A stretch of DNA of 27,820 nucleotides from an uncultured Pseudomonas sp. Its GTDB lineage: Bacteria > Pseudomonadota > Gammaproteobacteria > Pseudomonadales > Pseudomonadaceae. Both the position numbers and the translations under genes were made by a program. This document shows, piece by piece, positions 1-14,360 of the stretch. Under the pieces are notes generated by a model. The model did not search any database. It was not told the DNA's origin and saw nothing but the letters and a program-made list of their open reading frames with translations. Every line of letters starts with the position of its first letter. Position 1 is the stretch's first letter. The stretch spans positions 1 through 27,820 of the forward strand of contig NZ_CAMPHN010000050.1 of assembly GCF_946885885.1 (NCBI RefSeq), given 5' to 3'.

Positions 1-113
1 TGGCCAATAGCCTGGACAAGCAACAAGCCTTGGCGAGCGCGCCAAGGCCCTGAGCAGGCAGCGCTTTCGCTATTGGGCCGGTCGTCCGATGTTTATGTGC
101 AAGGCGCGCTTTT
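1..113. other. Intergenic DNA downstream of hemE with nested inverted repeats
   Basis: No gene is supported here. A 9-bp perfect stem (27-35 with 40-48, loop AGCG) lies inside a wider inverted repeat (CCAATAGC at 4-11 with GCTATTGG at 69-76). One plus-strand frame starting at base 3 stays open until a TGA at 51-53 and could be the last 16 codons of a gene entering from the left, but it is too short to identify. There is no T-run after the inner hairpin, so a simple intrinsic terminator is not shown. Confidence 0.3.
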
Positions 114-180
114 GTAGCCCGGATGCAATCCGGGAAGCGCTGTCAGCCGCACAGTTTTCCCCGGATTGCATCCGGGCTAC
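114..180. repeat. Palindromic repeat pair (REP/REPIN-like)
   Basis: Two 21-bp arms, 114-134 and 160-180, are perfect reverse complements separated by 25 bases. Each arm is itself a small palindrome, CCCGGAT-GCA-ATCCGGG, so the region can form two hairpins or one long one. It sits 27 bases past the hemE stop codon. Short palindromes paired in opposite orientation and placed just outside genes are typical of Pseudomonas REP elements. It may also help end hemE transcripts, although no U-tract is evident. Confidence 0.7.
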
Positions 181-207
181 GAGGCCACCGGACGCCTGTC
201 CACGGCC

Positions 208-1275
208 TTAACGGTGATAAGCCGCCGACAACTCATGCACCGCTTCGAAGAAGGCGCCAGCATGGGCCGGGTCGACTTCCGGGGTGATGCCGTGGCCGAG
301 GTTGAACACCTGGCCCGAGCCCTGGCCGTAACTGGCGAGGATGCGCGCCACCTCGGCGCGGATCGCCGCTGGGTTGGCGTACAGCACGCTCGGGTCCATA
401 TTGCCCTGCAGGGCCACCTTGTTACCGACGCGGGCGCGGGCACTGCCGATATCGCAGGTCCAATCCAGGCCCAGGGCTTCGGCACCGCTGTCCGCCATGG
501 ACTCCAGCCACAGACCGCCACCCTTGGTAAACAGGATCACCGGCACGCGGCGCCCCTCGTGCTCGCGGATGAGGCCATCGACGATTTTCTGCATATAGGC
601 CAGGGAGAACTCCTGATAGGCCGCTGCCGACAGCGAACCACCCCAGGAATCGAAAATCTGCACCGCCTGGGCGCCGGCCTTGATCTGCCCGTTGAGATAA
701 GCGGTGACCGACTGCGCCAACTTGTCGAGCAGCGCGTGCATGGCCTGGGGATTGTCGTAGAGCATGGCCTTGGACTTGCGGAAGTCCTTGCTCGATCCGC
801 CTTCGACCATATAGGTGGCCAGGGTCCAAGGGCTGCCGGAGAAGCCGATCAGCGGTACGCGGCCGTTCAGCTCGCTGCGGATGGTACGCACGGCGTCCAT
901 CACATAACCCAGGTCATTCTCCGGATCGGGAATCGGCAGGGCCTCGATATCGGCCATGGAGCTGATGACCTTCTTGAAGCGCGGACCTTCGCCGGTTTCG
1001 AAATACAGGCCCTGGCCCATAGCATCGGGGATGGTCAGGATATCGGAGAACAGAATCGCCGCGTCCAGCTGGGGGTAGCGATCGAGCGGCTGGATGGTGA
1101 CCTCGCAGGCCAGCTCGGGGTTCTTCATCAGGTTGACGAAGTTGCCGGCCTTGGCGCGGGTGGCACGATACTCCGGCAGATAACGACCGGCCTGGCGCAT
1201 CATCCACACGGGCGTGACATCGACGGGCTGCTTGAGCAGGGCACGCAGAAAACGGTCGTTCTTCAGGGCGGTCAT
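208..1275 (-). CDS. hemE: Uroporphyrinogen decarboxylase
   Basis: HemE removes the four acetate carboxyl groups of uroporphyrinogen III to give coproporphyrinogen III, a cytoplasmic step of heme synthesis that needs no cofactor. The 355-residue product has the family's usual length. The N-terminal signature [13 protein letters not shown] gives the substrate-binding arginines R27 and R31, and D78 in the motif LFSDI matches the essential aspartate. I chose the ATG at 1275, which follows an AGGA ribosome site. The open frame runs further upstream, but that extension codes through the intergenic hairpins and looks nothing like HemE. A terminator upstream (1412-1439) separates it from gltD, so it probably has its own promoter in 1276-1411. 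No defects are seen. Confidence 0.97.
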   Translation of the reverse strand: MTALKNDRFLRALLKQPVDVTPVWMMRQAGRYLPEYRATRAKAGNFVNLMKNPELACEVTIQPLDRYPQLDAAILFSDILTIPDAMGQGLYFETGEGPRFKKVISSMADIEALPIPDPENDLGYVMDAVRTIRSELNGRVPLIGFSGSPWTLATYMVEGGSSKDFRKSKAMLYDNPQAMHALLDKLAQSVTAYLNGQIKAGAQAVQIFDSWGGSLSAAAYQEFSLAYMQKIVDGLIREHEGRRVPVILFTKGGGLWLESMADSGAEALGLDWTCDIGSARARVGNKVALQGNMDPSVLYANPAAIRAEVARILASYGQGSGQVFNLGHGITPEVDPAHAGAFFEAVHELSAAYHR

Positions 1276-1411
1276 GGCAATTCCTGAGCAATTACAAGCG
1301 GCAAAAAATTTCCGGGAGTCATTTTTCACGTCGCGCAGCGACGGCCCGAAGGGTGGCCGCCACGGATGGCAGGCCACAAAAAAGTGCGGGCATTTTCGCA
1401 GACCGCAAAAC
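1276..1411 (-). promoter_or_regulatory. hemE upstream region with two small hairpins
   Basis: This gap must hold the hemE promoter if the terminator to its right works. I see no convincing -35/-10 pair. It contains two adjacent small stem-loops: GTCGC-GCA-GCGAC at 1330-1342 and CCC-GAA-GGG at 1345-1353 within GGCC-flanked sequence. The arrangement resembles a palindromic extragenic repeat, and its role is unknown. Confidence 0.3.
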
Positions 1412-1439
1412 AAAAGGCACGGCGGGTGCCGTGCCTTTT
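1412..1439 (-). terminator. Intrinsic terminator after gltBD
   Basis: A perfect 12-bp stem (1412-1423 with 1428-1439) with a four-base loop has a GC-rich core and A/T tails on both sides, so it can act in either direction. On the minus strand the stem ends in TTTT and runs into TTTTG. It follows gltD and precedes hemE, so it most likely ends the gltBD transcript. Confidence 0.85.
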
Positions 1440-1471
1440 ATCCATTGCGACGATTTGACTCGCTTCGCGAG

Positions 1472-1501
1472 AGCTACAAGCTACAAGCTACAAGCTACAA
1501 G
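1472..1501. repeat. Tandem heptamer repeat, four copies
   Basis: The heptamer AGCTACA occurs four times without change at 1472-1499, followed by the first two bases of a fifth copy. It lies between the gltD stop codon and the terminator, next to a palindromic repeat. Related heptamers occur upstream of gltD and between priA and argS. Confidence 0.85.
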
Positions 1502-1577
1502 TCGTAGGATGGGTTGAGCGAAGCGATACCCATCAAGCGTGGCGATGGGTTACGCCTACGGCTAACCCATCCTACGA
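1502..1577. repeat. 76-bp palindromic extragenic repeat
   Basis: The outer arms TCGTAGGATGGGTT (1502-1515) and AACCCATCCTACGA (1564-1577) are perfect reverse complements. Inside them ACCCATC (1528-1534) pairs with GATGGGT (1544-1550). The element ends one base before the gltD stop codon. GTAGGATGGGTT palindromes of this kind are, as I recall, dispersed in many copies in Pseudomonas and other gammaproteobacterial genomes, and this looks like one copy. Confidence 0.75.
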
Positions 1578-1578
1578 A

Positions 1579-7566
<5,988 letters not shown>

Positions 7567-7632
7567 AGAGAACTCTCACCAGACAGCCTATACATCAGGC
7601 AAATTGCTTTCTAATTCAACTACTTACCATAC

Positions 7633-7659
7633 GCGCAGGAGCGTGCTCCAGCTTTGCGC
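7633..7659 (-). promoter_or_regulatory. Stem-loop in the presumed gltB leader
   Basis: On the minus strand GCGCA pairs with TGCGC and, after a bulge, GGAG pairs with CTCC around a CACG loop. It lies between the candidate gltB promoter and the start codon, so it would be in the mRNA leader. There is no U-tract and no start-site occlusion that I can see. The function is unknown. Confidence 0.35.
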
Positions 7660-7675
7660 AGGCAAAAGGGAGGTC

Positions 7676-7704
7676 ATTGTACATATCCACCTGAATCGTC
7701 ACAA
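7676..7704 (-). promoter_or_regulatory. Sigma-70-type promoter candidate for gltB
   Basis: On the minus strand TTGTGA (7699-7704) and TACAAT (7676-7681) are separated by 17 bases. They match the -35 and -10 consensus at four and five of six positions. The start site would be near 7669, giving a leader of about 100 bases before the gltB ATG. Confidence 0.6.
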
Positions 7705-7717
7705 ATCTTCGTGACGA
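7696..7717. promoter_or_regulatory. 22-bp dyad overlapping the gltB -35 box
   Basis: TCGTCAC (7696-7702) and GTGACGA (7711-7717) are perfect 7-bp inverted arms around an 8-base spacer. The left arm covers most of the -35 hexamer of the gltB promoter candidate. This geometry is typical of an operator for a dimeric regulator. I cannot name the protein. Confidence 0.5.
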
Positions 7718-7761
7718 CTCACCGAAAGCGAATGTCGCAAAACCGAAGGAATCGACTAAAA

Positions 7762-7781
7762 GGTCGTGTTATCGACCAATC
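7762..7781 (-). terminator. Weak intrinsic terminator after the damX-like gene
   Basis: On the minus strand GGTCG-ATAACA-CGACC (7773-7777 with 7762-7766) is followed by TTTTAG. It lies about 20 bases past the stop codon of the last gene in the pilM-damX operon. The stem is only 5 bp, so termination may be partial. Confidence 0.4.
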
Positions 7782-7799
7782 AGTCACTTTCCATATTCA

Positions 7800-9347
7800 T
7801 CAGGGGGTGGAAACAAGCTCCTGGCGAATACTGGCGAACGTCCTTGGCCAGGGTTTACCGGCCTGCACGCTGGCCGGCAGGCCCTGCAGCGCAACTTGAG
7901 CTTCCTGCCGGGTGGCGAAGCTACCATAGGTCACCACATACAGCGGACGCCCCTGATGCTGCTTTTTGAAATAGCGGTATTGCGCGCCATGCTCACGCAC
8001 AAAGGTTTGGGCGCTGCTCTCCGCCCGCGCGCCCAATATTTGCAAGGTATAGCGCGAAGCTGCTTGCGTCCTGTACCAATCGGCCCCAACCGCCGGCTTG
8101 TCAGCTTGCGCCACCACTGCTGGTTTTGTTGGCGCAACGGGTTGCGGCTTGGGAATTGGGGCTGGGGCCGGCACTGGCACTGGCACGACCTCGACAGGTG
8201 CAACCACTGGAGCGACAGGCACTTGGGCCGGCGGTGTGACGGCCTGAGGCTGCTGGATAGCATCATCGGCCGACGCGCCAGCGACATCCGCCTCTTCGAC
8301 GCCAGCCATGCCGGCCGCCTGAGCCAAAGGCTCGCGAATAACCGGTTGAGCCTCGCCGACCAAAGGGAGCGGCAAGGGCTGGCTGGTTCCGGCAAATTCG
8401 ATCGCCGGCGCGTCGCCAGCGGCAGGCTGCTGGGCAGCGACGGGGGCCGGCTGTTGAGGCTCGACCGAGGGCGCAGGTATCGCCACCTCTGCCGCTTCGC
8501 GCCCTTGCATCAGCCAGGCCGCAAGAACGCCTACCACTACCACGACCAGAGCCAATAGATGCTTTTTCGGCAAGTTCGCGGCAAACCCGGCGCGCCTGAC
8601 CATACTGCGTTGCGCCAGCATATTGTCGATCAGGATTTCCCGGGCCACCTGGTTGATTTTCCCCGGCCACCCTTCGCCCCGCTCATCGATAGACGAAAGC
8701 TGCCCATCTGAAAAAACCTCCAACCCCTGACCCGCACCTTCGAGGCGCTGAGTCAGGTACTCGCGGGTTTCCTCTTCGGTGTAAGGCAGCAGGTCGATGA
8801 TATGAAAACACTCCTCGCCATCGGCCAACACCTCGAGCCGCGCACCCAGTTCCGGCTCGGCAAATAGAAATACATGCAAACGGCCCTCGCCGTTACCTGC
8901 CGCCAACCCCAGCAAACCCGTCAATGCAGCGTCGCTCAGTTGCTCGGCATCATCGACCAACAGATAGGTTTCTTGTCCGGTCAACGCCATCTGCGCAACC
9001 TGTGCCAATATCGCCTGCGGTTCGAAGCGCTGAATGTGCAGCCCCTGAGCGACCTGACGGAACAGGCTAGCGGGGTCCTCCGCCCCCTGAGCGGAAACGA
9101 CGACCGTATGAACCGCCTGCTTGTTGGTGCTGGCAACCAACGCCTGACGCAACAGGGTTTTGCCACTGCCCTCCGGCCCAGCCACTACCAGCAGCAGTTG
9201 GCTGTAGCGCGCGAGATGGTGCAACTGGCCCAGTACCGGCTTGCGCTGGGCGGGAAAGAACTTGAAGCCCGGAACCCTGGAGGCAAAGGGGTCGTGGGTA
9301 AAGTGATAGTGATCGAGAAAAGCCTCGTCAGCATGCAAACTGGTCAT
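7800..9347 (-). CDS. DamX-like AAA ATPase with SPOR domain
   Basis: The predicted inner-membrane protein of 515 residues has three parts. An N-terminal ExeA/GspA-type AAA domain carries Walker A GPEGSGKT (57-64) and Walker B YLLVDDAE (128-135). A single membrane segment lies near 263-280. A proline- and alanine-rich periplasmic linker leads to a C-terminal SPOR domain (about 435-508). SPOR domains bind peptidoglycan stripped of stem peptides at division sites. Enterobacterial DamX has the same position after aroK-aroB and also ends in SPOR. I infer a role in division or septal wall processes. The ATG at 9347 (MTSLHADEAF) follows AAGAG; the longer frame starts inside the aroB tail. It lies 31 bases after aroB in the same operon. 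The substrate of the ATPase is unknown. Confidence 0.9.
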   Translation of the reverse strand: MTSLHADEAFLDHYHFTHDPFASRVPGFKFFPAQRKPVLGQLHHLARYSQLLLVVAGPEGSGKTLLRQALVASTNKQAVHTVVVSAQGAEDPASLFRQVAQGLHIQRFEPQAILAQVAQMALTGQETYLLVDDAEQLSDAALTGLLGLAAGNGEGRLHVFLFAEPELGARLEVLADGEECFHIIDLLPYTEEETREYLTQRLEGAGQGLEVFSDGQLSSIDERGEGWPGKINQVAREILIDNMLAQRSMVRRAGFAANLPKKHLLALVVVVVGVLAAWLMQGREAAEVAIPAPSVEPQQPAPVAAQQPAAGDAPAIEFAGTSQPLPLPLVGEAQPVIREPLAQAAGMAGVEEADVAGASADDAIQQPQAVTPPAQVPVAPVVAPVEVVPVPVPAPAPIPKPQPVAPTKPAVVAQADKPAVGADWYRTQAASRYTLQILGARAESSAQTFVREHGAQYRYFKKQHQGRPLYVVTYGSFATRQEAQVALQGLPASVQAGKPWPRTFASIRQELVSTP

Positions 9348-9378
9348 GGAGCACTCTTGATGGGTAAACCGAAAATAT

Positions 9379-10476
9379 TCAAAGTTGAGCGGCCAATGCG
9401 GCGTAATCTGCGTCAAGCGTGGCATTCAAAACTTCGCGCGGGAAATCGCTGGTTACCAACGCCTCCCCGATAGCGCGCAACAGCACCAAACGCAAGCGGC
9501 CGTCGAGCACCTTCTTGTCGACCGCCATATGTTCGAGAAAGTGCTCGGGCAACATGTCTGCCGGCGGCACCACGGGTAAACCCGCCGCGAGAAATAGACG
9601 AATGGCTCTGTCGCGCTCGCCAGGCTGGATCCAACCGAGCCGGCACGACATCTCCAGGGCCATCACCGTACCCGCCGCCACCGCCTCGCCATGCAGCCAA
9701 GCGCCATAGCCCTGCTGCGTCTCGATCGCATGGCCGAAGGTGTGCCCCAGATTCAACGTGGCACGCACCCCGGATTCACGCTCGTCAGCCCCGACCACTC
9801 GGGCCTTAGCCGCACAGGAGCGCTCGATTGCCGTGGTCAAGGCCACCTGATCCAGAGCGCGTAGCGCCGGCATGTTGGCTTCCAGCCAGGTCAAAAAGGG
9901 CTCGTCGCAAATCAACCCGTATTTGATGACCTCCGCCAAACCGGCCGATAGTTCGCGGGCCGGCAAGGTGCTCAGCGTTTGCGTATCGATCAGCACGGCT
10001 TGCGGCTGATAAAACGCCCCGACCATGTTCTTGCCCAACGGATGATTGATACCCGTTTTACCACCGACCGAAGAATCCACTTGCGAAAGCAGGGTCGTCG
10101 GGATCTGGATGAAATTGACCCCACGCTGGTAACAGGCAGCGGCAAACCCCGCCATATCGCCAATCACACCGCCACCCAGCGCTATAACGGTAGTGCCACG
10201 GTCATGTCGGGCGCCAAGCAAGCCATCGAAAATAAGCTGCAGAGTTTGCCAATTTTTGTATGCCTCGCCATCTGGCAGAACAATCGACGTCGGATTAAAG
10301 CGACTGAGCGCAACCTCGAGGGCCTCCAGATAAAGCGGAGCCACGGTTTCATTGGTAACGATAGCGACTTGTCGCCCGGCGATATGTGGCGTCAGCAGAT
10401 CGGAACGCGCCAACAGCCCGGCACCGATATAGATGGGATAACTACGCTCACCGAGATCGACGTGAAGAGTTTGCAT
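9379..10476 (-). CDS. aroB: 3-dehydroquinate synthase
   Basis: AroB converts DAHP to 3-dehydroquinate, the second step of the shikimate pathway, using NAD and a divalent metal in the cytoplasm. The 365-residue product shows the NAD-binding loop GGGVIGD (101-107), the substrate motif [11 protein letters not shown] (135-145) and metal ligands E182, H245 and H262, in line with characterised AroB enzymes. The ATG at 10476 is preceded by a G-rich stretch rather than a clean ribosome site. It lies 50 bases after aroK, and both are probably read from the pilM-side promoter, with downstream read-through into the SPOR ATPase gene. Confidence 0.97.
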   Translation of the reverse strand: MQTLHVDLGERSYPIYIGAGLLARSDLLTPHIAGRQVAIVTNETVAPLYLEALEVALSRFNPTSIVLPDGEAYKNWQTLQLIFDGLLGARHDRGTTVIALGGGVIGDMAGFAAACYQRGVNFIQIPTTLLSQVDSSVGGKTGINHPLGKNMVGAFYQPQAVLIDTQTLSTLPARELSAGLAEVIKYGLICDEPFLTWLEANMPALRALDQVALTTAIERSCAAKARVVGADERESGVRATLNLGHTFGHAIETQQGYGAWLHGEAVAAGTVMALEMSCRLGWIQPGERDRAIRLFLAAGLPVVPPADMLPEHFLEHMAVDKKVLDGRLRLVLLRAIGEALVTSDFPREVLNATLDADYAALAAQL

Positions 10477-10526
10477 GAGGCCCCCGCATTCAAAAGGCCT
10501 GTAGGATAGCGCAGTTCGGCTGCGCT

Positions 10527-11045
10527 TTAACGGGGAGGGAGAGCGTCGAGACGCTCTAAAATTTCCTGCACGACCAAACGAGGCGGACGATCGTCCGTCT
10601 CAACGATGATATCCGCGATCTCACGGTACAACGGATCCCGGACCGCCAATAACTCTCGCAGCACCTTGCCCGGGTCCGCATTGCGCAACAAAGGGCGATT
10701 ACGGTCGCGAGACGTACGGTCTATCTGCTGCTCGACCGTGGCATGCAGATACACGACCCGCCCGCCGCGGCGCAGCGCCGCACGATTCTCCGCCCGCATC
10801 ACCGCACCACCACCCGTGGCCAGAACCATGCCGTCCAGCTCGCACAGCTCGACAATGACCGCCTGCTCACGCTCGCGAAACCCCGCCTCACCCTCGACAT
10901 CGAAGATCCACGGAATATCCGCCCCGGTGCGCTGCTCGATTTCCTTGTCGGAATCCTTGAAGGGCACCCGCAGCTCTTTAGCCAACAAACGCCCGATGGT
11001 GCTTTTCCCTGCCCCCATCGGGCCAACCAGAATCAAATTGCTCAC
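10527..11045 (-). CDS. aroK: Shikimate kinase
   Basis: AroK phosphorylates shikimate with ATP to shikimate 3-phosphate. The 172-residue protein has Walker [10 protein letters not shown] (8-16), shikimate-binding D33 and R57 and the GGGA loop at 78-81. The start is GTG at 11045, only four bases after the pilQ stop codon. An in-frame stop lies five codons upstream and no ATG is available, so GTG is well supported. I see no clear ribosome site, which suggests translation coupled to pilQ. The neighbours pilQ and aroB are on the same strand, the usual Pseudomonas arrangement. Confidence 0.96.
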   Translation of the reverse strand: MSNLILVGPMGAGKSTIGRLLAKELRVPFKDSDKEIEQRTGADIPWIFDVEGEAGFREREQAVIVELCELDGMVLATGGGAVMRAENRAALRRGGRVVYLHATVEQQIDRTSRDRNRPLLRNADPGKVLRELLAVRDPLYREIADIIVETDDRPPRLVVQEILERLDALPPR

Positions 11046-11049
11046 TGAA

Positions 11050-13182
11050 TCAACGGCTCACCGCAATGGCTTGGTTATTCATGATGCGCGGGGTGATGAA
11101 AACCAAAAGCTCGGACTTTTCGTTCTGCACTACGTCGCGCTTAAATACGCGCCCGATAAATGGCAGGTCCCCCAAAAATGGAACCTTATCGACCGACTTG
11201 TTCTGGGTATTGGAGAATACTCCACCGATCACGATGGTTTCACCATCGGCCACTAACACCTTAGCATTCACCTCGTTCGTATCAATCGAAGGCACACCCT
11301 GGAATACCTGCCCCACGGAATCCTTATTGACCTTGACTTCCATGATGATGCGGTTATCAGGCGTAATCTGTGGCGTCACTTCCAGAGACAAGGCTGCCTC
11401 CTTGAAGGAAGTCGTAGACGCTCCACTGGAGCTGGCCTCCTGATAAGGCACCTCGGTACCCTTAAGGATCTTGGCGGTCTCCTTGTCCGATGTCACCACT
11501 TTGGGCTGAGAGACGACCTCGCCATTGCCCGTACTTTCCATTGCGGACAACTCAAGATCCAAGACTAAGTTGTCCGTGATGAACCCGATACCGATCCCTG
11601 AGCTCGCGCCAGCCACCCCCATGTCAACAAAAGGTGTATTGAACGGAACTTCAATTGTGTCGCCGTCATCCGACTCCTCAAGAGTCATACGCTGGCCTCG
11701 CCCGAAATACTGCATATTACCCTTACTAAAGTTCCCACCCCAGCGAACCCCTAGAGACTTGGAAAAGTCCACATTTGCCTCAACGATTCGCGCCTCGATC
11801 ATCACCTGACGAACCGGTATATCGAGCTGAGCAACGATGCGACGCAGTTCGTCAAGTCGTTCTTGCGTCTGATAGGCGATAATACTATTGGTTCTGTCAT
11901 CCACTGTTATTGAGCCACGATCATCGCCTGCATCTTCAGCGCTGGTGACCGACTGAAAAAGTTTTGCCATATCCGAGGCTTTTGCATAGTTAACCTGAAT
12001 CAACTCACGACGTAGGGGGGCAAGTTCTGCAATTTGTTTTTGTGACTCGAGTTCCTGACGCTCACGTGCAGCGATTTCATCCGCCGGGGCGACGAGGAGC
12101 ACGTTACCAACCTTACGCTTATCCAGCCCTTTTGTTTTAAGTACCAAGTCCAAGGCTTGGTCCCAAGGCACATTTTGTAGCCGCAGGGTGATATCACCTT
12201 TCACCGTATCGCTTGCAACTAGATTCAAGTCGGTAAAATCGGCTATCAACTGCAGCACCGAGCGCACGTCAATATTCTGAAAATTCAGCGATAACTTCTC
12301 ACCGGTATAAGCGAAACGCTCAGCTTTACGCTTCTCTACGTCGCTCTGTGTAAGCGGCTTGATACTCAAGGTGAGCTTATTATCGGTCTGATAAGCCAGA
12401 TAGTCATAGAAGCCCGTCGGCTCGATAACGATGCTGGCCTTATCTGTAGAACCCGTCGCACTCACGAACTGCACCGGGGTTGCAAAATCCTTTACGTCGA
12501 GACGTACGCGCAAGGAATCCGGCAGCTGAGTCTTCATAAAGTCCAGACGAATTTTACCACCCTGGTCCTGTATATCGGGGCTGACAGAAGCATCGGAAAG
12601 TGTAATGACGACATTCCCCTCACCCTGTTCGCCGCGCTGGAAATCAATATTGTTGATTACTCGCGCCTGCGGGCCATATACCTTGGCTGCAGCAGACTTA
12701 CTTACTGGCGCTACGGCCACAGCGGCCGAGCTAGTCATATTGGATTTAACGCCATCGCCGACCATGACATAAAGGTTATTACCCTCAACGCGAGTGTTGT
12801 AGGGCGCAAGAGTGGTCAGATTGATTATCAAGCGCGTGCGGTCTTTCGCCTCGACCACAGTCACGCTGCGCGCATTACCCACACCCAACTCTCGGTTTTT
12901 CGTACCCAGCTTATTGGATACTCCGGGCAAGTCGAGGGCAATGCGTGCTGGTTGCTCGATGGTGTATCCGCGAGGAGCGAGCACGGGCTCGTCGAACGAT
13001 AATTTCAGTTCGACACGATCACCTGGCAATGCGGCCACATCCAAAGCCTGTAAGTTAGCTGCCAGTATTTCTGGCGACATCAACAGCGCCAACAGGGGAA
13101 GACCTAGACGCGAAAAAGAGCTGTTCATTTTCAGGTTCCGTTGGGCAGATCGATTATTTTTTTTCATCTTCACTCCGCTCAT
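11050..13182 (-). CDS. pilQ: Type IV pilus secretin PilQ
   Basis: PilQ forms the outer-membrane ring through which the type IV pilus passes. The order of parts is signal peptide (hydrophobic [10 protein letters not shown], probably cut after EILA-A), two AMIN domains that bind peptidoglycan (about 45-130 and 170-270), STN and N1 domains (about 305-450), and the secretin core (about 520-700) with the motif [14 protein letters not shown]. Its 710 residues are close to the P. aeruginosa protein. The start is uncertain. The ATG at 13182 directly follows the pilP stop and has AAGGAG nine bases before it. The ATG at 13167 has GGAG five bases before. The ATG at 13128 matches the known P. aeruginosa N-terminus but has only a weak site. 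Base composition is less GC-rich than the flanking aro genes. Confidence 0.96.
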   Translation of the reverse strand: MSGVKMKKNNRSAQRNLKMNSSFSRLGLPLLALLMSPEILAANLQALDVAALPGDRVELKLSFDEPVLAPRGYTIEQPARIALDLPGVSNKLGTKNRELGVGNARSVTVVEAKDRTRLIINLTTLAPYNTRVEGNNLYVMVGDGVKSNMTSSAAVAVAPVSKSAAAKVYGPQARVINNIDFQRGEQGEGNVVITLSDASVSPDIQDQGGKIRLDFMKTQLPDSLRVRLDVKDFATPVQFVSATGSTDKASIVIEPTGFYDYLAYQTDNKLTLSIKPLTQSDVEKRKAERFAYTGEKLSLNFQNIDVRSVLQLIADFTDLNLVASDTVKGDITLRLQNVPWDQALDLVLKTKGLDKRKVGNVLLVAPADEIAARERQELESQKQIAELAPLRRELIQVNYAKASDMAKLFQSVTSAEDAGDDRGSITVDDRTNSIIAYQTQERLDELRRIVAQLDIPVRQVMIEARIVEANVDFSKSLGVRWGGNFSKGNMQYFGRGQRMTLEESDDGDTIEVPFNTPFVDMGVAGASSGIGIGFITDNLVLDLELSAMESTGNGEVVSQPKVVTSDKETAKILKGTEVPYQEASSSGASTTSFKEAALSLEVTPQITPDNRIIMEVKVNKDSVGQVFQGVPSIDTNEVNAKVLVADGETIVIGGVFSNTQNKSVDKVPFLGDLPFIGRVFKRDVVQNEKSELLVFITPRIMNNQAIAVSR

Positions 13183-13704
13183 TTAAGAGCGCTCCTTAAG
13201 GGAGATACTGCGCGGCCGCTCCAGCCAACCACCCTCACCATCTGGAACGATTTCAATCACATCGACCTTGGATTCGTCGATAGCGATTATTCGGCCATAA
13301 TTCCGGCCCAGATAATCGCCCACTTTTACCCGATGGACGCCGCCGGCACCATTTACCAACGCAAACATGCCGTTATCGTTGGAAAGCGTACCCACCATCT
13401 CGAAAACTTCGATATTGAATCCTTCGAGGAACTGCTTGACTCTTGCTTCGTCAGGCTTGATTTCTTTCGAGCCCTTCTGCCGACTCAGCATTTCAATTTT
13501 CACTGGTGGCTGAAACGGACTACGCATGGCAGCGGCACTATAAGTAAAGCTTTCATAGGGCATGAACTTGGGCGCTGGCTCGATCGCGCCTGGCGGGCGA
13601 GCACGAGCTTCATCCATATAAGACTGCAAATCGGAAAAATCATGATTGGCGCCACAGCCAGCCAAACCCAAAGCAAACACGCATACGAGGCTAAAACGAA
13701 TCAT
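13183..13704 (-). CDS. pilP: Type IV pilus lipoprotein PilP
   Basis: PilP is an inner-membrane lipoprotein that links the PilN/PilO dimer to the secretin PilQ across the periplasm. The 173-residue product starts with a lipoprotein signal ending in the lipobox LAGC, with lipidated C17. Its N-terminal half is extended and rich in proline, and the C-terminal half (about 95-165, with VGDYLGRNYGRI) is the beta-sandwich domain that contacts PilQ. The ATG overlaps the pilO stop codon as ATGA, and its stop TAA abuts the first pilQ ATG, so translation is likely coupled. A basic last tail (RSISLKERS) is unremarkable. Confidence 0.95.
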   Translation of the reverse strand: MIRFSLVCVFALGLAGCGANHDFSDLQSYMDEARARPPGAIEPAPKFMPYESFTYSAAAMRSPFQPPVKIEMLSRQKGSKEIKPDEARVKQFLEGFNIEVFEMVGTLSNDNGMFALVNGAGGVHRVKVGDYLGRNYGRIIAIDESKVDVIEIVPDGEGGWLERPRSISLKERS

Positions 13705-14360
13705 TTTTTCGCCCCTTTCTTGGGCTTTTGCACTTTGCCTTGTTCCTCTGCCTTATCGTTATAGCGATAAGTTTTGGCCAAAACGCTCAAGCGCAGCTTC
13801 GATGTACTACCAGAACTGGACGGCAGCAGTTCAAAATCGTGCAAAGTTACAATACGCGGAAGGCTCGCGACGCCGGTCACAAAAGTAGCCACATCGTGAT
13901 ACGTACCGATTACTTTTATCTCGATAGGGAGCTCGATATAAAATTGCTGCGTCACTTCAGGAAGCAATTTAATAGCTTCAAATTCCAAACCACTGCCCAA
14001 CCCGGTACGGGTTATATCCTCCAGCAGCCCTGGAACTTCGGTATCGCTAGGCAGCTGCCTAAGCAATGCACCGAATGAAACCTCCATTTCCTGCATTTGC
14101 TCTTTATATGCTTCAAGGTTAGCGGCCTGGGATGCTTTGCTGGAAAACTGTCCTTTGAGTGCGACCTCTTCAGCTTGACTCCGCGTCAATTGCTCCTGCA
14201 GATCTTTCAGGTGGAAGTTGTAGCCCAACCCCAACACCAACAGCAATATCAACACACCCGCAATAAACTTTACCGCGACCGGCCAGGAACCAACATTGTT
14301 TAAATCAAGCTCACTTAACTCCAGCTTACGCAGGCCTTCTAACGATTCACTAAAACTCAT
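13701..14360 (-). CDS. pilO: Type IV pilus alignment protein PilO
   Basis: PilO pairs with PilN in the inner-membrane alignment complex of the type IV pilus. The 219-residue protein has a short cytoplasmic N-terminus, one membrane segment (about 27-48), a coiled-coil region (about 50-105) and a periplasmic ferredoxin-like domain. Its C-terminus is lysine-rich (KPKKGAKK) and slightly longer than the P. aeruginosa protein I remember. The start overlaps the pilN stop as ATGA, and a GAGGAGG ribosome site lies within the pilN tail. The local GC is low for this genome: the 60 bases from 13741 contain 28 G or C. Confidence 0.95.
   Translation of the reverse strand: MSFSESLEGLRKLELSELDLNNVGSWPVAVKFIAGVLILLLVLGLGYNFHLKDLQEQLTRSQAEEVALKGQFSSKASQAANLEAYKEQMQEMEVSFGALLRQLPSDTEVPGLLEDITRTGLGSGLEFEAIKLLPEVTQQFYIELPIEIKVIGTYHDVATFVTGVASLPRIVTLHDFELLPSSSGSTSKLRLSVLAKTYRYNDKAEEQGKVQKPKKGAKK

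Noticed and set aside
166..1287. A 373-codon open frame opposite hemE
   Set aside because: hemE on the other strand has every family motif; this frame has none and begins inside a palindromic repeat.
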